From the NCBI GenBank assembly GCA_963971575.1, contig OZ020618.1, forward strand, positions 32,776,731-32,840,730: a stretch of DNA of 64,000 bases. The letters run 5' to 3'. Position numbers and translations under genes: made by a program. This document shows, one piece after another, positions 45,801-59,307 of the stretch; position 1 is the stretch's first letter, and each line of letters begins with the position of its first letter. The notes below the pieces were generated by a model. It did not search any database and was not told where the DNA came from. It worked only from the letters and a program-made list of their open reading frames with translations. The DNA is from Liopterus haemorrhoidalis. Lineage: Eukaryota; Arthropoda; Insecta; Coleoptera; Dytiscidae.

Positions 45801-47443
45801 TTTTCACACATTTCAGGGTTTGGCAGGTATTTGGTAAGTGAATGATGATTATTTGGGATGCCAAAACAAATTTTATGTTAAAATATATATTTTTTTTGTT
45901 AATTTTAATTCGAATGCCTAATACCATTATTTAGGTTTCTAAATATGTGCAGTATTTTTATTTTATATAGCAAGGTTCATTAAGATTTTAAAAATTGCGC
46001 CTATGGCTTCCATTGGTTGTTTTAAATCATAACTCCGCCCCTCCGATTTCGTGTATTCAATTTCAACAATTTCCACTGGTTATTAAATTTACGCTTTTAA
46101 AAATTAAATGCAACATTTGCCCAAATATAACTAGAATTTTGAAAAAATAATTTAAACAAAATAAAAATGCAAAAAAAAAACAGAAAAAATAAAATTGACT
46201 CAAGATCGAAACCTAGTTTGCAAATTAGAACACCAGAGTTCTAACCGTTACACCATCAAGGCATGCTGAGTGACTGACTTACATACGTTGTTAAATATTT
46301 TGCATGGTCAAGCAAAAAACACAAAAAATGCGTTATTTTCCGAAAACATAATCTGATCAAAAATTCTTGTTGTACTATTCCGGTTCACACCAATGTACAT
46401 TACTAAGAATTTTTTCAGAGTTTTAGTTTAACCATATAGGTTACAGGGTGTGGGACAAAATTTTTTTTTGCACAATTTTGACAAAAATCGCGTTAAAATT
46501 ATTTATTTTGCAAAAAAATTTGATCGTTAATCCACGTACTAAGGGCTTTCATTTGATACCCTAGTCAGATGTTTAAGTATTTTTCCTATGTGCGGGCCAA
46601 AGAGTTGTATAAGCATGCCAAATTTCAACTCTCTAGGTTTAGCCGTTTGGCTACAATTTTTACCGGACAGACAGACAGACAGACGACAAAATGACGGTAT
46701 AAGGGTTGTTTGGTCATATCTACTAAACCCTAAAAATTAGAAAAACCAGAATTTAAAAAGTGTGCCTACCAGCCCCGGTCTCCCCTAATTAAAGTTTGGG
46801 CATATAACCACTTTGTAATTAGAATAAATATGTACTATATTTATTCTAAACAAAAAAAAAGCTTTTGTTCATCGGTTGCTTAGAAGAAATAATCATTTAA
46901 AAAATATCAATTCTCTCAGCAAATATTAAATTCTTTATGAATTTCTAATTTTCAAATACTTTCTTGTACAAAAATTTTATTATTAAGAAAAATTAAGTTT
47001 TGAATATGTATGTCTTCGTATGTAGAAAAATAACTCCAAAAATTACCTAACAGTACGTCACAAACGTGCATGCTGGTAAACACACTTCGTGTATGTATTG
47101 TATCTGTGCTTAAAGAATTCTAAAATAATTTTGGCAACGTTGCTGGATGTTATAATGGTAACAATATAGACGCTAACATACGATTGGAGGTAATATTGTC
47201 TAGGAATATATGCGAATATACGGATGGACTTCATACTGTTCTACAATTGCACGGAAGTGGTATTGGTACAAATTATCTAAAGAATGAATATTTTTTTGGA
47301 TGCATTTAAAAAGGATTTGTTTGCAGTTCTAAGTAGGATATTTGAATTTAGGTAATATACTTTTAGTTAAATGTCAATATTTCCAGTATTTTCAGTGGTT
47401 GCCATAAAGGACCATTGTGAAATGATGCCACAATGGTGCACGG

Positions 47444-47445
<2 letters not shown>
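42798..47445. mobile_element. Block U2, second copy: TIR element
   Basis: Same sequence and orientation as 15435-20083 apart from one C fewer in a C run. Sub-elements: hairpin 42859-42892, PIF-like MITE 43464-43977 with TAA on both sides, hAT-like MITE 43983-44502, repeat R3 45814-46732 with tRNA-like module 46201-46265. The right TIR ends at 47445, next to TA repeats. Confidence 0.6.

Positions 47446-47446
<1 letters not shown>

Positions 47447-47489
<43 letters not shown>
47447..47489. repeat. (TA)n tract between U2 and U1 (second arrangement)
   Basis: About 21 TA units joining the right end of U2 to the left end of U1, the reverse of the order after unit A. Confidence 0.97.
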
Positions 47490-47494
<5 letters not shown>

Positions 47495-50400
47495 TTACCG
47501 CTTATGCAAGCCAATTCTATGTACTCAATGGACGGTGTCAAACCAAAATTGACGTTTTCAGACCAGGGGAATGGTCTGAAAACGTTTTTCATGTTTTTTG
47601 GAGCTCTTGCACCCTGATTATATAGCAGCAATGACAGAGAAAATTTCACAAATGGTCTGAATACGAGGGTAGATCGTATATTTATATACAAATTTAGTTC
47701 ACTGATTTGTCGTGAAGAGCGCGCGCCAGTAGTTTTTGTATATAACTTTTTATACAAAAAATGTACGATTCCGACTTTGTCAGACCAGCACAATTCAGTC
47801 GACGTTGTCAAGCCTTAAATCTGGCAACACTGTATAGAATGAGCTAGATAAACATTCCAGTCATGATAATTTTAGTTCATTGTAAGAACTTAAATATTTT
47901 CTTTCAATTTGTCTTACAGAAAAACTTTAAACTCAAATTTAGTTTTGGCAGACTCGTAGATACTTGAAAACAATGCATATAACCGATTTGTATCAAATTT
48001 GTTCAAATTAAAATTTTGGTATTTGCGCCATGAAATTCTTCTTTTTTTTTTCCAATTTAGAAATAATTACATTTTTATAGTTTATAGATTTTTTAAAGCG
48101 TGCTGAATGTTACTGCTTCAAATGAGACGTTAAATTTATTTAATATTTTTATTAGAATCCCAAATAAATGTACATTTTAATAAGTTTGAACTTTGTTCAT
48201 ATATTTCACAGAAAATTATTCTAATACGGACATCAATGTCCATAATTTATTCTTAATTCCAAAGAAAAACACAAAAGGTTTCAAATTACAAATAACTCGT
48301 TTAAACAATTACTTTTCTTAATTGTAAAAAATAAAAATAATTGTAAAAAACCAAAGTTCCCATTTCATTTTGAGTATTGAACATTTATGTGTACGTTTAA
48401 GAGCGTACTGTACCTGGGTTACGCTCAACGGATACGTGCATTTGAAAGGGCCAAAGAATTTGAACCAAATGTTGTCGGATCAATTTGATTTTTTTTTTTA
48501 ATTTGAAGATAAAGATTGGCTCCGTTGGATTTAAGAGTTAAAATTTGGTTTTATTTTTAATTTTCAGTTTTACAATGTCCTAAACTTTGTCTAACTTCAC
48601 ATCACTGTTCCTCCGTAAATCAATAACAATTGCAAATTCCATAGCTAGAATCCTATAGATTGTACTTTTATCTTTAAAATGAGCCCTTATTTATAAAAAT
48701 GAATTAATATTTAGCACCAATTCTTTGGCCCACACCGAAACACTATTTATATGAAATACTGGCATTTACAAGCATCGAGAGATGTATCCATCTGGTAGCG
48801 TGGTTTTAAACTAATCTAATCATAGGGAGTCTTAAGCTCCGCCTTCGTTTCCTACACATATCTTTGAAATCGGTTGAAATGGGTAACAGAAGATCTTTGG
48901 AATAAAACAGTTTGTGACGTCAAATTTACCTGTTTTATTTTAGACTTTCCGTGGTAGAATACAAATTCATATTGACACAAAAAAATGGTCCCAAAAATTA
49001 AGTTAAATAATTATGGCCGGCTTCTAAAAGCTTAGTTAACTATAACCAAATGGTCAGAACATGGTTGTTATGGTAACGTATGGGATTGTTATACTGTAAT
49101 CGAGTTTAACCAAAAGGTTAAATCAACCCCTAAAGGGGTGAATCTATGATTATTAACATAATTTTTTGATGATAAAAAAAAAACTATTATTTCTACAAAA
49201 TTATCTGTAAAATCAGAATTGGTAATAAATATTAATCACTTTTCACATACAAGAGCTTATTTTAAAGATAAAATTACAATATAGAGTGGTTAAGAGTTAA
49301 CATTTGTAATTTTTATTCATTTACTGAGTAACAGTCATGTGAAATTGAAAAAAGTATAGCACTGTAAAATTGAAAATTAAAAATAAATCAAAATACAAAT
49401 TTAAACTTATTAAAATATTTAATTTATTTACTTTATTTTTTATTAAAATTTATTTACTTATTTACTTATTAAAATTTTGATATTTTCTTTCATATCTTGA
49501 AATTTAAAAAAAAAATCAAATTGATTCGAATATATTTAATCTATATTTTATGATTCCCAAAAATACAGGTTGATTTATAAATATTAGCACTTTTCCCTCT
49601 CCCTGTAAGCTACTTCCACTTTGGTCACTCCCCCAATGACGTAATACGACTTCTCGCCACCGCACCCCGCGTGCAACGATGGACTTTGGAGGTGGCTACA
49701 TTCGCCTCTTAACTTCAAATTTTAAGATGCCATATCATAGGCTCGAAACCTGGTTTCACTCTGTCATGACATTAAATTACGAGAAAATATATATAGCTCT
49801 TGTTTTTTGAATGTCAGATAAATAAACCCATAGAAAAAAAGCATATCAGACAGACAGAGAGATTTTGTTTGTGAATTTTGTCTTACATTCACTTGGAACA
49901 TGTAGAAACGAAAAATGGGTACCAAGAAAAAATTATGTGATGTGTGAATTTTCACACGTTGCAGGGTTTCGCAGGTATTTAGTGAATGATGATTATTTGG
50001 GAAGCCAAAACAAATTTTATGTTAAAATATTTTTTTATTAATTTTAATTCGAATGCCTAATACCATTATTTGGGTTTCTAAAAATTTGCAGTATTTTTTT
50101 TTTTTTATATAGCAAGGTTCATTAATATTTTGAAAATTGCGCCTACGGCTTCCATTGGTTGTTTAAGTCATAAACTCCGCCCATCTGATTTCGTATACAT
50201 TCAAACATAGAATTAAATTATAATATCAACACTTCCCACTGGTTATTAAATTTACGCTTTTAAAAAATAAATGCAACATTTGCCAAAATATAACTAGAAT
50301 TTTGACAAAATAATTTAAACAAAAGAAAAATGCAAAAAAAAAACAGAAAAAATAAAAATTGACGGGAGTTGAACAGTAGTTTGCAACTTACGAAGCGAGA

Positions 50401-52568
50401 ACGTTACCACTGATCTACGAACGTTCACTCCTTTACTGTGTTAAATAGCGGATTAAATATTTTACATATTTTAGTTAAAAACACAAAAAATGCGTTATTT
50501 TCCGAAAACATAATCTGATCAAAAATTCCTGTTTTACTATTCCGGTTCACACCAATGTACATTACTTAGAATTTTTTCAGATTTTTATTTTAAACCATCT
50601 GGGCTACAGGGTGTGGGACAAAATTTTGCACAATTCTCGCAAAAATCGCGTCAAAATAATTTATTTTGCAAAAATAAAATTTTGATCGTTAATTCAGGTT
50701 TCAAGGGCTTTCATTTGATACCATACACAGAATTGTAAAAAAAATTTTTTTTTTTTTTCAATATATTTGCATATATTTGCTTATATTTTTAGGGGAATAT
50801 GTTTTTTAGATGTTTTAGTATTTTTCCTATGTGCGGGTCAAAGAGTTGTATAAGCAGGTCAAATTTCAACTCTCTAGGTTTAGCCGTTTGGCTACAATTT
50901 TTACCGAACAGACAGACAGACGACAAAATGACGGTATAAGGGTTTTACAAAACCCTAAAAAAGAACAGATTTAACCTCCAATTTTATTTATATATGTAAA
51001 TTTTCCACAACTTTGTAAATTTCACTTAGAAGATAAAAGGTTGTTAAATGATGCTTGTTGTTACGTTTCACAGATTAGTTCACTGACTGTAGTTTTGGCT
51101 CACCGTAAATTTGAGAATTGCCAGAGCCGAAACTGCAATAAAAAAAAAAAAAAAAAAAAACAGTGAGATATACTAAAAAGGTTTAATTAAACAACCTTTT
51201 ACAAATATTATTTTTTTATCGTTTATGATCCACCTGACACGCATACTTCTTTTTGGTGTATAGAATTTCGTTTATCGGTGATTCTAAGGATCTTGCTTAA
51301 TTTTACTTATCACAAGCAAGCCTGTCGCTGCCAGCAATAAATCGTTTGTGCTTGCCGTTGACCGCTCGCAAGTAGATAATAATTAAATTGTTAAAATAAT
51401 TTGTGTAAAAAATATTTAGAAAAATTACGGGCTCTGCTTAGCAACCGGCTATAAGCTGTACGGGCATTTCTGTGTGCGCTAAAAAATAGACGTAATCCTG
51501 TCTATATTACTCCTACATGTACACAGATTGAAAATGTGGTCACAAAACTTGAAATCAAGAGATCTAGACTCATCTCGCGCTGTCGCATCAATGATGATGA
51601 TGACTTCTCTTTATTTTTCATATGAGAAATATAATTGTAAATATTACCTTTTATTATCACGACAGTAATAGTTTACTGAATTTATACAGTAATAAATGTC
51701 CTTAATAACAAAATACGTAAATAATACGCCAATATAATTAAAACCAAGATACAATTTGTAAAAATATATTTTAATGCGCAGTACAACCTAGTGGCTGTGC
51801 TTTTCGGGTCAGTTATGCGACAGTATTGACTAATATTTCTTCATTTTATTGAGTAACAAAATTATTTAATTTGAAGTGTAATCATTTTCAAAAACGCGTG
51901 AAAAAACAGCACAGGAAGATCCCCCGAATATATTTTATCTATAAAATAATAATCGGCATATATTAAATGTAATTACTAACTTATGATCAAAAAGTCTTTC
52001 AGTCTCAGATGGCTTATGTATTATAAATCGCACGTATTCATATTGCACGTGTCATTTGTCGAAAAAAAAAGGAGATTTTCTTATATAAAACATAGCCGCC
52101 CGAAGAAAGGACATTTCGATCCACATGTTACATTGCAAATACGTATATGAATTATCAACAAGTGTTTTTTCACATATAATATTATTATTATTTATTTAAA
52201 ATGCACTCTTGAGTGTAAACATACTCCTGAACAGTAGGACTGAATGAGTCGGTTTGAATGTTTTCAACTTTACAAATCATATTATACACTATGATAAAAT
52301 TGGCAACGTCGCAAGGCCTGACAATGTCGATTGAACAACACTATTTTATACAGGTGATACTGAAAAAGCGGTTCCATATACTGGGTCTAATAATGTTTAT
52401 TAAACATAGCGAAATTTTTTTTTGAGATTTTCTTACCCCTCTCAGTGTGCCCTGAGAGTTATAACTGGTAGATTCTATATCTGGCATATATACACGCGAA
52501 ATCCTTTAAATAACGGTAGGTCTTAGGTCGCCTGTTGGATATCATTGGTCTGACCACGTCGGTTGTAT

Positions 52569-52570
<2 letters not shown>
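47490..52570. other. Block U1, second copy
   Basis: Same orientation as 10325-15402 but diverged, with many substitutions and indels. These include 44 extra bases at 49041-49084, a shorter CAGA tract, 11 extra bases (TTATGCGACAG-type) near 51813, and about 19 bases missing near 52030. Hairpins at 47552-47585 and 51091-51134 are retained. No coding region seen. Confidence 0.6.
49962..50957 (+). mobile_element. Repeat R copy R2' in second U1
   Basis: Counterpart of R2 with the same tRNA-like module (50360-50420, minus strand) and a CAGA tract of only about three units (50909-50921). The preceding palindrome is at about 49942-49957. Confidence 0.65.

Positions 52571-52604
<34 letters not shown>
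52571..52604. repeat. (AT)n tract between U1 and LINE 3' segment (before D)
   Basis: 17 AT units, joining the U1 right end to TTGTCTTTATATTTAG, which after unit A follows U2. Confidence 0.97.
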
Positions 52605-52607
<3 letters not shown>

Positions 52608-52909
52608 CTTTATATTTAGTTAGGTATATCTATTATGTAACTTACAAATGTTTGTTGTAATAATTATTACTTTGTTATAACTTCTGTACGTGGGAATTTG
52701 CAGGAGCTTGTCTCCGTTTAATTCCCCTAACAAAATAAAAATAGATTTAATAATAGATAAAATGTTGCATTTAATTTTTTAAAGCGTAAATTTAATAACC
52801 AGTCGGAAATGTTCTATTAAATACATTTAATTCAATGTTTGAATGTATACGAAATCAGAGGGCGGGGCTTATGATTTAAGCAACCAACGGAAACCATAGG
52901 CGCAATTTT
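52605..52909. mobile_element. LINE 3' end and reversed R fragment before satellite D
   Basis: 52605-52760 LINE 3' end with the ATAGATTTAATAATAGATAAA tail as before B; 52761-52909 reversed R fragment. Confidence 0.6.
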
Positions 52910-53767
52910 CATATGGTAACCTGACCATATGGGTAGCAAACCAAATGGTTAACTGACCATATGGTTAGCTGATCAAGCGGTTACCTAACCATATGGCTAG
53001 CAGACTAAATTGTTACCTGACCATATGTTTAGCTGGCAAAATTGTTAACTGACCATATGGGTTGCTGACGAAATGGTTACCTGACCATATGGTTAGCTGA
53101 CCAAGTGGTTACCTAACCATATGGTTAGCTGACCAAATGGTTATTTGACCATTTGGTTTGCTGACCAAATGGTTACCTGACCATATGGTTAGCTGGCAAA
53201 ATCGTTAACTGACCATGTGGTTAACAGACCAATTGGTTACCTGACCATGTCGTTGGCAGACCAAATGGATAACTGACCATATAGTGAGCTGACCAAATGC
53301 TTACCTGACCATATGTTCAGCTGGAAAAATTGTTAACTGACCAAATGGTTACCTGACCAAATGGTTAACTGACCAAGTGGTTAACTGACCAAATAGTTAG
53401 CTGACGAAATGGTTAACTGACCAAATGGTTACTTGACCAAATGGTTAGCTGACCAAATGGTTAGCTGACCAAATGGTTAACTGACCAAATGGTTACCTGA
53501 CCAAATGGTTAACTGACCAAGTGGTTAACTGACCAAATAGTTAGCTGACCAAATGGTTAACTGACCAAATGGTTAGCTGACCAAATGGTTACCTGACCAA
53601 ATGGTTAACTGACCAAATGGTTAGCTGACCAAATGGTTAGCTGACCAAATGGTTAGCTGACCAAATGGTTAACTGACCAAATGGTTACTTGACCAAATGG
53701 TTAGCTGACCAAATGGTTGGCTGACCAAATGGTTAACTGACCAAATGGTTAGCTGACCAAATGGTTA
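52910..53767. repeat. 16-bp tandem satellite array D
   Basis: Same length and internal variant order as array B (868 bp from first CATATGG to gag ATG), including the same unit-level point changes. Confidence 0.95.
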
Positions 53768-53777
53768 ATATGTTAAT

Positions 53778-54401
53778 ATGCAGGAAATGCAGGCCCAGCT
53801 GAAGGCGTTGCAGGCTGAGTTGCGGGATATGCAGGCCCAGAAGGCAGCCAAGATAGACGCGACTGCAGGAAGCGAGACCGGTGAGTCAGCGATACGCGGC
53901 GGAGTATCCAGCTTCAGAGCGGAAGCTGACATCCTGGACCCCTTCGATCCCGATGACCGTGAGGCCAATGTCGACATCTGGTTGGCTCGCATCGACCAGC
54001 TGGGGTGTGTACACGGGTGGACCGAGTACGAGAAATCCCTGTACATGCAGGCGAAGCTGAGGGGAGAAGCCAGAGCGTGGTTCAATCGGCTTCTCAAGTA
54101 CGACCACACCTGGGCGGAGTGGAAGATCATGCTGAAGACGGCGTTCCCTCAACAGCATGACTTTGCGAAGATGCTGCGCGAGCTACTGGCGCGGCAAAAG
54201 GTTCCCGGGGAGAGTCTTGCTCGCTACTATCGGGCGAAGCTTGCCATGTGCGAGCGTGTGGGCATTACAGGTGAGCGAGCAATCTCCTGCATCATCGATG
54301 GCCTCCCACTTGCGATGCAGTTGAATGCTAGGGCATTCGGCTGCCAAGAGCCTAACAAGCTGTACACCGGCTTCCTGGCCATGCTGGACCGCTACGAGTA
54401 G
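53778..54401 (+). pseudogene. gag: Gag capsid region (copy D)
   Basis: 207 codons, protein identical to copy B, with the same TAG. Confidence 0.9.
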
Positions 54402-54746
54402 GATGCTCCTGTCCATCGACCTAGGGAGCGAGAGGCAGTTCCCGTGCGAAGACCAGCTGGCAGAGAGGCTGTTCCGGACCAACGGCGCATGGAACGACGA
54501 GCAGCCTACGGCGGACGTGGGGAACGTTCGAGCCAGCGACGCGGAGGGCAGCAGTCCGAGGCAACGGCGAGGGCCAACCGGCACCCGGCGATGGACGGTT
54601 GGAGACGCTGCTACAACTGCCAAGAGGTGGGGACCCACGTGAGCCGCGAGTGTCCGAGGCCTCGCACGCAGCGGTGCCGCGACAGTGTGGCGAGGAAGGG
54701 CATTGGGCCATGGATTGTCCTGGCCAACGTCGCGGACCACAGGTAA
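54402..54746 (+). pseudogene. gag: Gag basic region and zinc knuckle after stop (copy D)
   Basis: As copy B: Arg-rich linker and first CCHC knuckle, second knuckle split by CG. Confidence 0.8.
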
Positions 54747-55609
54747 GCTTGGTGGATGCCGCGAACAGCTACAAAAAGTGGATGAAGACCAGCGCCGGCG
54801 TGCCGCTGAGAGCCTTCATCGACACGGGTAGTGTCCACGACCTCATCACGGAGGAATGTGCACGGCGTTTGCAGTGTACGCTGTCTGCAAATGGGCAGCA
54901 GTTACATGGATTCGGTGGAGGGATGACTTGGACCTTAGGTAAGGTCGAGCTGTCCGTCATCATAGACGGTGCCGGTGTCAAGATGCACCCGTTGGTGGTG
55001 ACATGTGGATTGTCGGGAGCCGACATACTGATAGGGCAGCCAACGCTCTCGTCAGGCGAGGTGGTCCTACTTGTGCGGGACGGCACGGTGAGCCTATCGC
55101 GCGAGGAAAACTTCCTCCAAAAGCTGGCGTTGGAGGATGATGACCTGGACGAGCCATGGCAGCAGAAGTTGGAAGTACGGCTCATCGAGGATGCCTGGCT
55201 TCTACCCAACGACGACCAGAGCCCAGCAGTCACGGTGGATGGACTGCCTGAAGGTGCGTTCCTGCTCGTCAAGGAACGGACGGTCCGGCGACACACCTCT
55301 GAACTTATCGTAAAGGGGGCACTTTTGGGGCCAGGGAACATGAAGATGAGAATCTGGAATCAGAGTCTCAGGGGCGTTATCTGGCCCACCAAACACCCGC
55401 TGGCGCGCGGCTTTGTTATCTTTCCAGATAAAGACCCGGAACCGGTGAACTCGGTGAGTATCATTAATAATAAATTAAGCTTTGCAGATGTCAAGGTGGG
55501 TGATATCGCTGAAAGTGAAAGGAGCGAATTGGAAGCGCTCTTGTCACGGTTGCAAAATTGCTTCTCGAGTGGGGATGAAGATTTGGGGCTCACCCACTTG
55601 GGGAAATGA
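54678..55609 (+). pseudogene. pol: Gag end and aspartic protease (copy D)
   Basis: DTGS encoded at 54821-54832; same protein as the other copies and the same ATGA overlap. Confidence 0.88.
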
Positions 55610-56325
55610 GAATCCAGTTAACCACGCGTACACCGATATACCACCGCCCGTACAGGCTGTCACTCGCAGAGAGGGAAACGGTGAAACAAAAAGTGCAGAC
55701 GCTACTTAACAGCAGGGCCATACGAGAGTCTGAATCGGAGTACGCAAGCCCAAAAGCAAACGGCGGACGTCGGATGTGCGTTGACAATCGCGCACTAAAT
55801 AAGGTAACAGTGAAAGATCGACATCCGATGCCACTGGTGGAGGATGAATTCACCAAGTTAGCGGGTAAGTGTTATTATAGTACACTTGATTTAGCCCAAG
55901 GTTATCACCAAGTCCCTATGCATGTGGACTCTGTACATAAAACTGCATTTATTACTCCGGATGGTCACTATGAGTGGTTAAGAGTCCCCTTCGGGCTCGC
56001 GAATGCCCCAGCTCTCTTCCAGAAGGTAGTACAGCGAATGCTGAAGGGTATTCCCAGTGACCAGGTGCTGGCTTACATGGACGACCTGCTGATACCCTCC
56101 GAGAGCATAGCTGGCGGGCTCCGTCAGTTGGAGGAGGTGCTACAATCGGTGGCAAGAGCCGGATTGAAATTAAACTTAGCTAAATGCTCTTTCTTACAAA
56201 ACAAGGTAACATATCTGGGCCACGACATAAGCGGCGGCGGTATCCGACCTGGAGAGCGCAAAATCACGGCGGTAAGCGACTTTCCTGTACCCAAAAATGT
56301 ACATGGCGTAAGACAGTTCTTAGGC
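55606..56325 (+). pseudogene. pol: Reverse transcriptase up to the insertion (copy D)
   Basis: As copy B: continuous to TTAA 56326-56329, lacking IVLVP of motif 1. Confidence 0.9.
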
Positions 56326-56329
56326 TTAA

Positions 56330-57089
56330 GACGGCGCACAACCCTATAGTCCTCAATAGTTTCTTATACAAAACTAATAATCGGAAATAAAATGAATAAC
56401 AATCTATATATCAAAATTTGCAGCGAATTTTTATCTATCTAATAGGATATTTTTAATTGTAGAAAAAACTGTTAGGTAGTTGTAAATAAGCAAATTAAAT
56501 TATAGACGCCATCTTGTAAACCAATCGACGCATATTTGCGTACGATGCGGCAAATTGTACCTAAATCTTCATTCTACAAATATGATTGTAGCTATTTTGT
56601 TGTATTGTGAAAATTACTTATAGTTATTGTACTTGGTAATCTATTTTTGCCGCTCTCTTGAATCTGCGGTGGTTTTCAAAATGGGTGTTACGGGTAAAAA
56701 TGATTTATTTTTTGTGAAGAATACGGGTACCAAGTGGCATTCTATTATCTTTAAGTATAATATTTTTCGACCAAGGCTCTAAACTATAAGTAATCAAGTC
56801 GAAAAAAAATTGACGTATTATTTGAACATTTCTACACAAAACTATGTAAAAATAAAAGTTATTCGAAACCCACAAATAGATTTAAAAAATTACAGAACAA
56901 TATCGCTGATGTCTATTTTTAAGTTATTGAGCGATAATATTTTTACAATAAATGTTTCTACAATTAAAACTATCATATTAGATAAATACAAATTCGGTGC
57001 AAAATTTGATGTATGGGTTGAGAGTAATTTTATTTCAGATTGTTAGTTTTGTATAAGAAACTAGTAACCTCCGGGGGTTATACGCAGCC
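56330..57089. mobile_element. TTAA-flanked TIR element in RT (copy D)
   Basis: Same 760-bp insert, TTAA at 56326-56329 and 57090-57093, with the longer 78-codon internal frame of copy B. Confidence 0.8.
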
Positions 57090-58370
57090 TTAACGAGTTA
57101 TTTCAGGAAATTCATACCGAACTTTGCTGTTGTAGCTAAACCATTAACTGAACTGACCAAGAAGCAGACTACGTGGCAGTGGGGCGACAGCCAAGCCGAG
57201 ACGTTCGCAAAGCTGAAGCAGCTGCTGGTGGAACGACCGGTGTTGGCACTGTACCATAGTCATGCAGAGACGGAGATACATACAGACGCCTGTCCGAGCG
57301 GCTTGGGTGGAATCCTATTGCAGAAACAAAACGACGGATCCTTGCGGCCGGTGCTCTACTTCAGCAGGGTAACCACACCAGCCGAACAGAAGTACCATAG
57401 CTTTGAGTTAGAGACGTTGGCGCTCGTGGAAACGGTAAAACGTTTCCGGGTATATCTGGTGGGTATACATTTTAAGGCTATCACCGATTGTACTTCTGTG
57501 CAAGCTACCATGCTTAAACGATACCTGGTGCCCCGCATCGCTCGTTGGTGGATGACTCTACAAGAGTACGACATGGAAGTAGAGTACAGGCCGGGAGCCA
57601 GGATACAGCATGTTGACGCGCTGAGCCGTAACCCCGTCTCAGTGAACCTGGTGCAGATCCACGATGATGATTGGTTTCTGACAGTTCAGCTGCAGGACGA
57701 GAAGGCGCACTCGATTGTAGAGGCGCTGCAGACAGGTACAGCTGACAAAGGTATTGTTAACGACTTTAAATTACAGGACGGGCGGTTGTACAGCAAGACG
57801 CTGCTGGGTGATCGACTGTATGTCCCGGCGATGGCAAGATTCAGTCTACTACGAAAACATCATGATGATGTTGGTCACCCCGGCGTTGAGCGTTGCTTAA
57901 AATTAATAAAGGAAACTTACTGGTTTCCCAAAATGGGGCGTTTCACAAAGAAATACGTCCAAGCGTGCATGAACTGTGCGTTCAGCAAAGGGAGTTATGG
58001 CAGAGCGGAGGGTCTGCTACACCCCATTGAGAAGAAGGCAATCCCCTTCGACACGGTGCACGTCGACCATCTGGGACCTTTTGCACGAAGTGTACGCGGG
58101 TACTCTTACGTACTCATGGTGGTGGACGCGTTCACCAAATACACCCTCGCAAGAGCAACGCGCACTCTGAAGTCTACAGAGGTGATTACTATACTTAAAG
58201 AGATTTTCAGCGAGTTCGGATATCCGAAGCGTGTGATCTCCGACAGAGGGTTGGCGTTTACCAGTAAAGTATTTACTGAGTTCTTAACAAGCACGGCGTG
58301 CGGCACGTATGTAATGCCATTGCGACCCCAAGGGCGAACGGACAAGTCGAAAGACAGAACCGTACTATAG
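57090..58370 (+). pseudogene. pol: RNase H and integrase N-terminal/core (copy D)
   Basis: Same protein and same frame break as the other three copies. Confidence 0.92.
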
Positions 58371-58999
58371 TGGAAGCGATCGGCGCAATGACTGCAGATG
58401 AGTCCCGGTGGGACGAGACACTGCCCGACATTGTGTGGGGTATGAATAACTGTGTAAACAAGAGTACGGGGTACTCGCCTGTTGAGATGATGTTTACACG
58501 AAAGAGTGGTGCCATTGCGGAACTCTCTGACGGTGTCCAGAGCGCAAATGCCCCGGCGGAGGCTGAGTTCCATGAACCACGGCGAGAGGTTACACGGCAT
58601 CGCCGGCGAGCGGCTGAGAAGCTGAATAACGTCAGCGAGACTATGAGAGCTTGTTTTAATAAAAGACGAAAAACGGCGACCTGCTACAAACCCGGTGACT
58701 TGGTCTTGTGGCGTAATGCAAGTACATGCCACGGCGACAAGGGCGTGAACATAAAACTGTTGAATAAATTTAATGGCCCCTATAAAGTAACGGCAATACT
58801 GGGGAACGACCGATACAAAATATCCTCCGTCAAAGGCGTCAGGGGATATAAAAATTTCACCGTGACGGTAGCTGCTGATTCACTACGGCGATATCACAGC
58901 ACCATGGCAGAGCATGAGCTCAGTGCCGACCAGGATGATCAACACACAGGTATCCAGGAGACTGATCGACAGGACTTGATCGACCTCCTGGAGGGGTAA
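58298..58999 (+). pseudogene. pol: Integrase C-terminal part (copy D)
   Basis: 233-codon frame with the catalytic Glu codon at 58349 and the GPY/F module. Confidence 0.9.
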
Positions 59000-59048
59000 G
59001 GTTAAGGTAAGAATTAATGGGGACATTAATTGTTGCAGGACGGCCGAG

Positions 59049-59307
59049 TGTTAGGGAGTTTTTCAAAGAGGGCGCGCTGAGCAATGGCGTGGCGGCAGCA
59101 CCATACAGGCGGTCGGTATTGTGTCCCGCGCTTGTATCGGCGTAGGAAGAAGAAAGGAAGTCACATGATGATTCTATTCTATCTACGACGTTGGACTGAA
59201 TCGCTCGGCGTGTACTCGCTTATATTTTGGTGTTTAGTATTATACATTTATGTTTGATAAATAAATGATATGTTAGATTGAACGTTTATTATTTTATCGT
59301 CCTAACA
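59049..59307 (+). repeat. 3' LTR (copy D)
   Basis: 259 bp, TGTTAGG to CCTAACA. Confidence 0.7.

Larger units (their letters stand above)
53778..59307 (+). mobile_element. Ty3/gypsy retrotransposon, defective copy D
   Basis: B-type copy with the same gag TAG, RT 15-bp deletion and pol frame breaks as B, lying 32,453 bp downstream of it. Confidence 0.93.
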
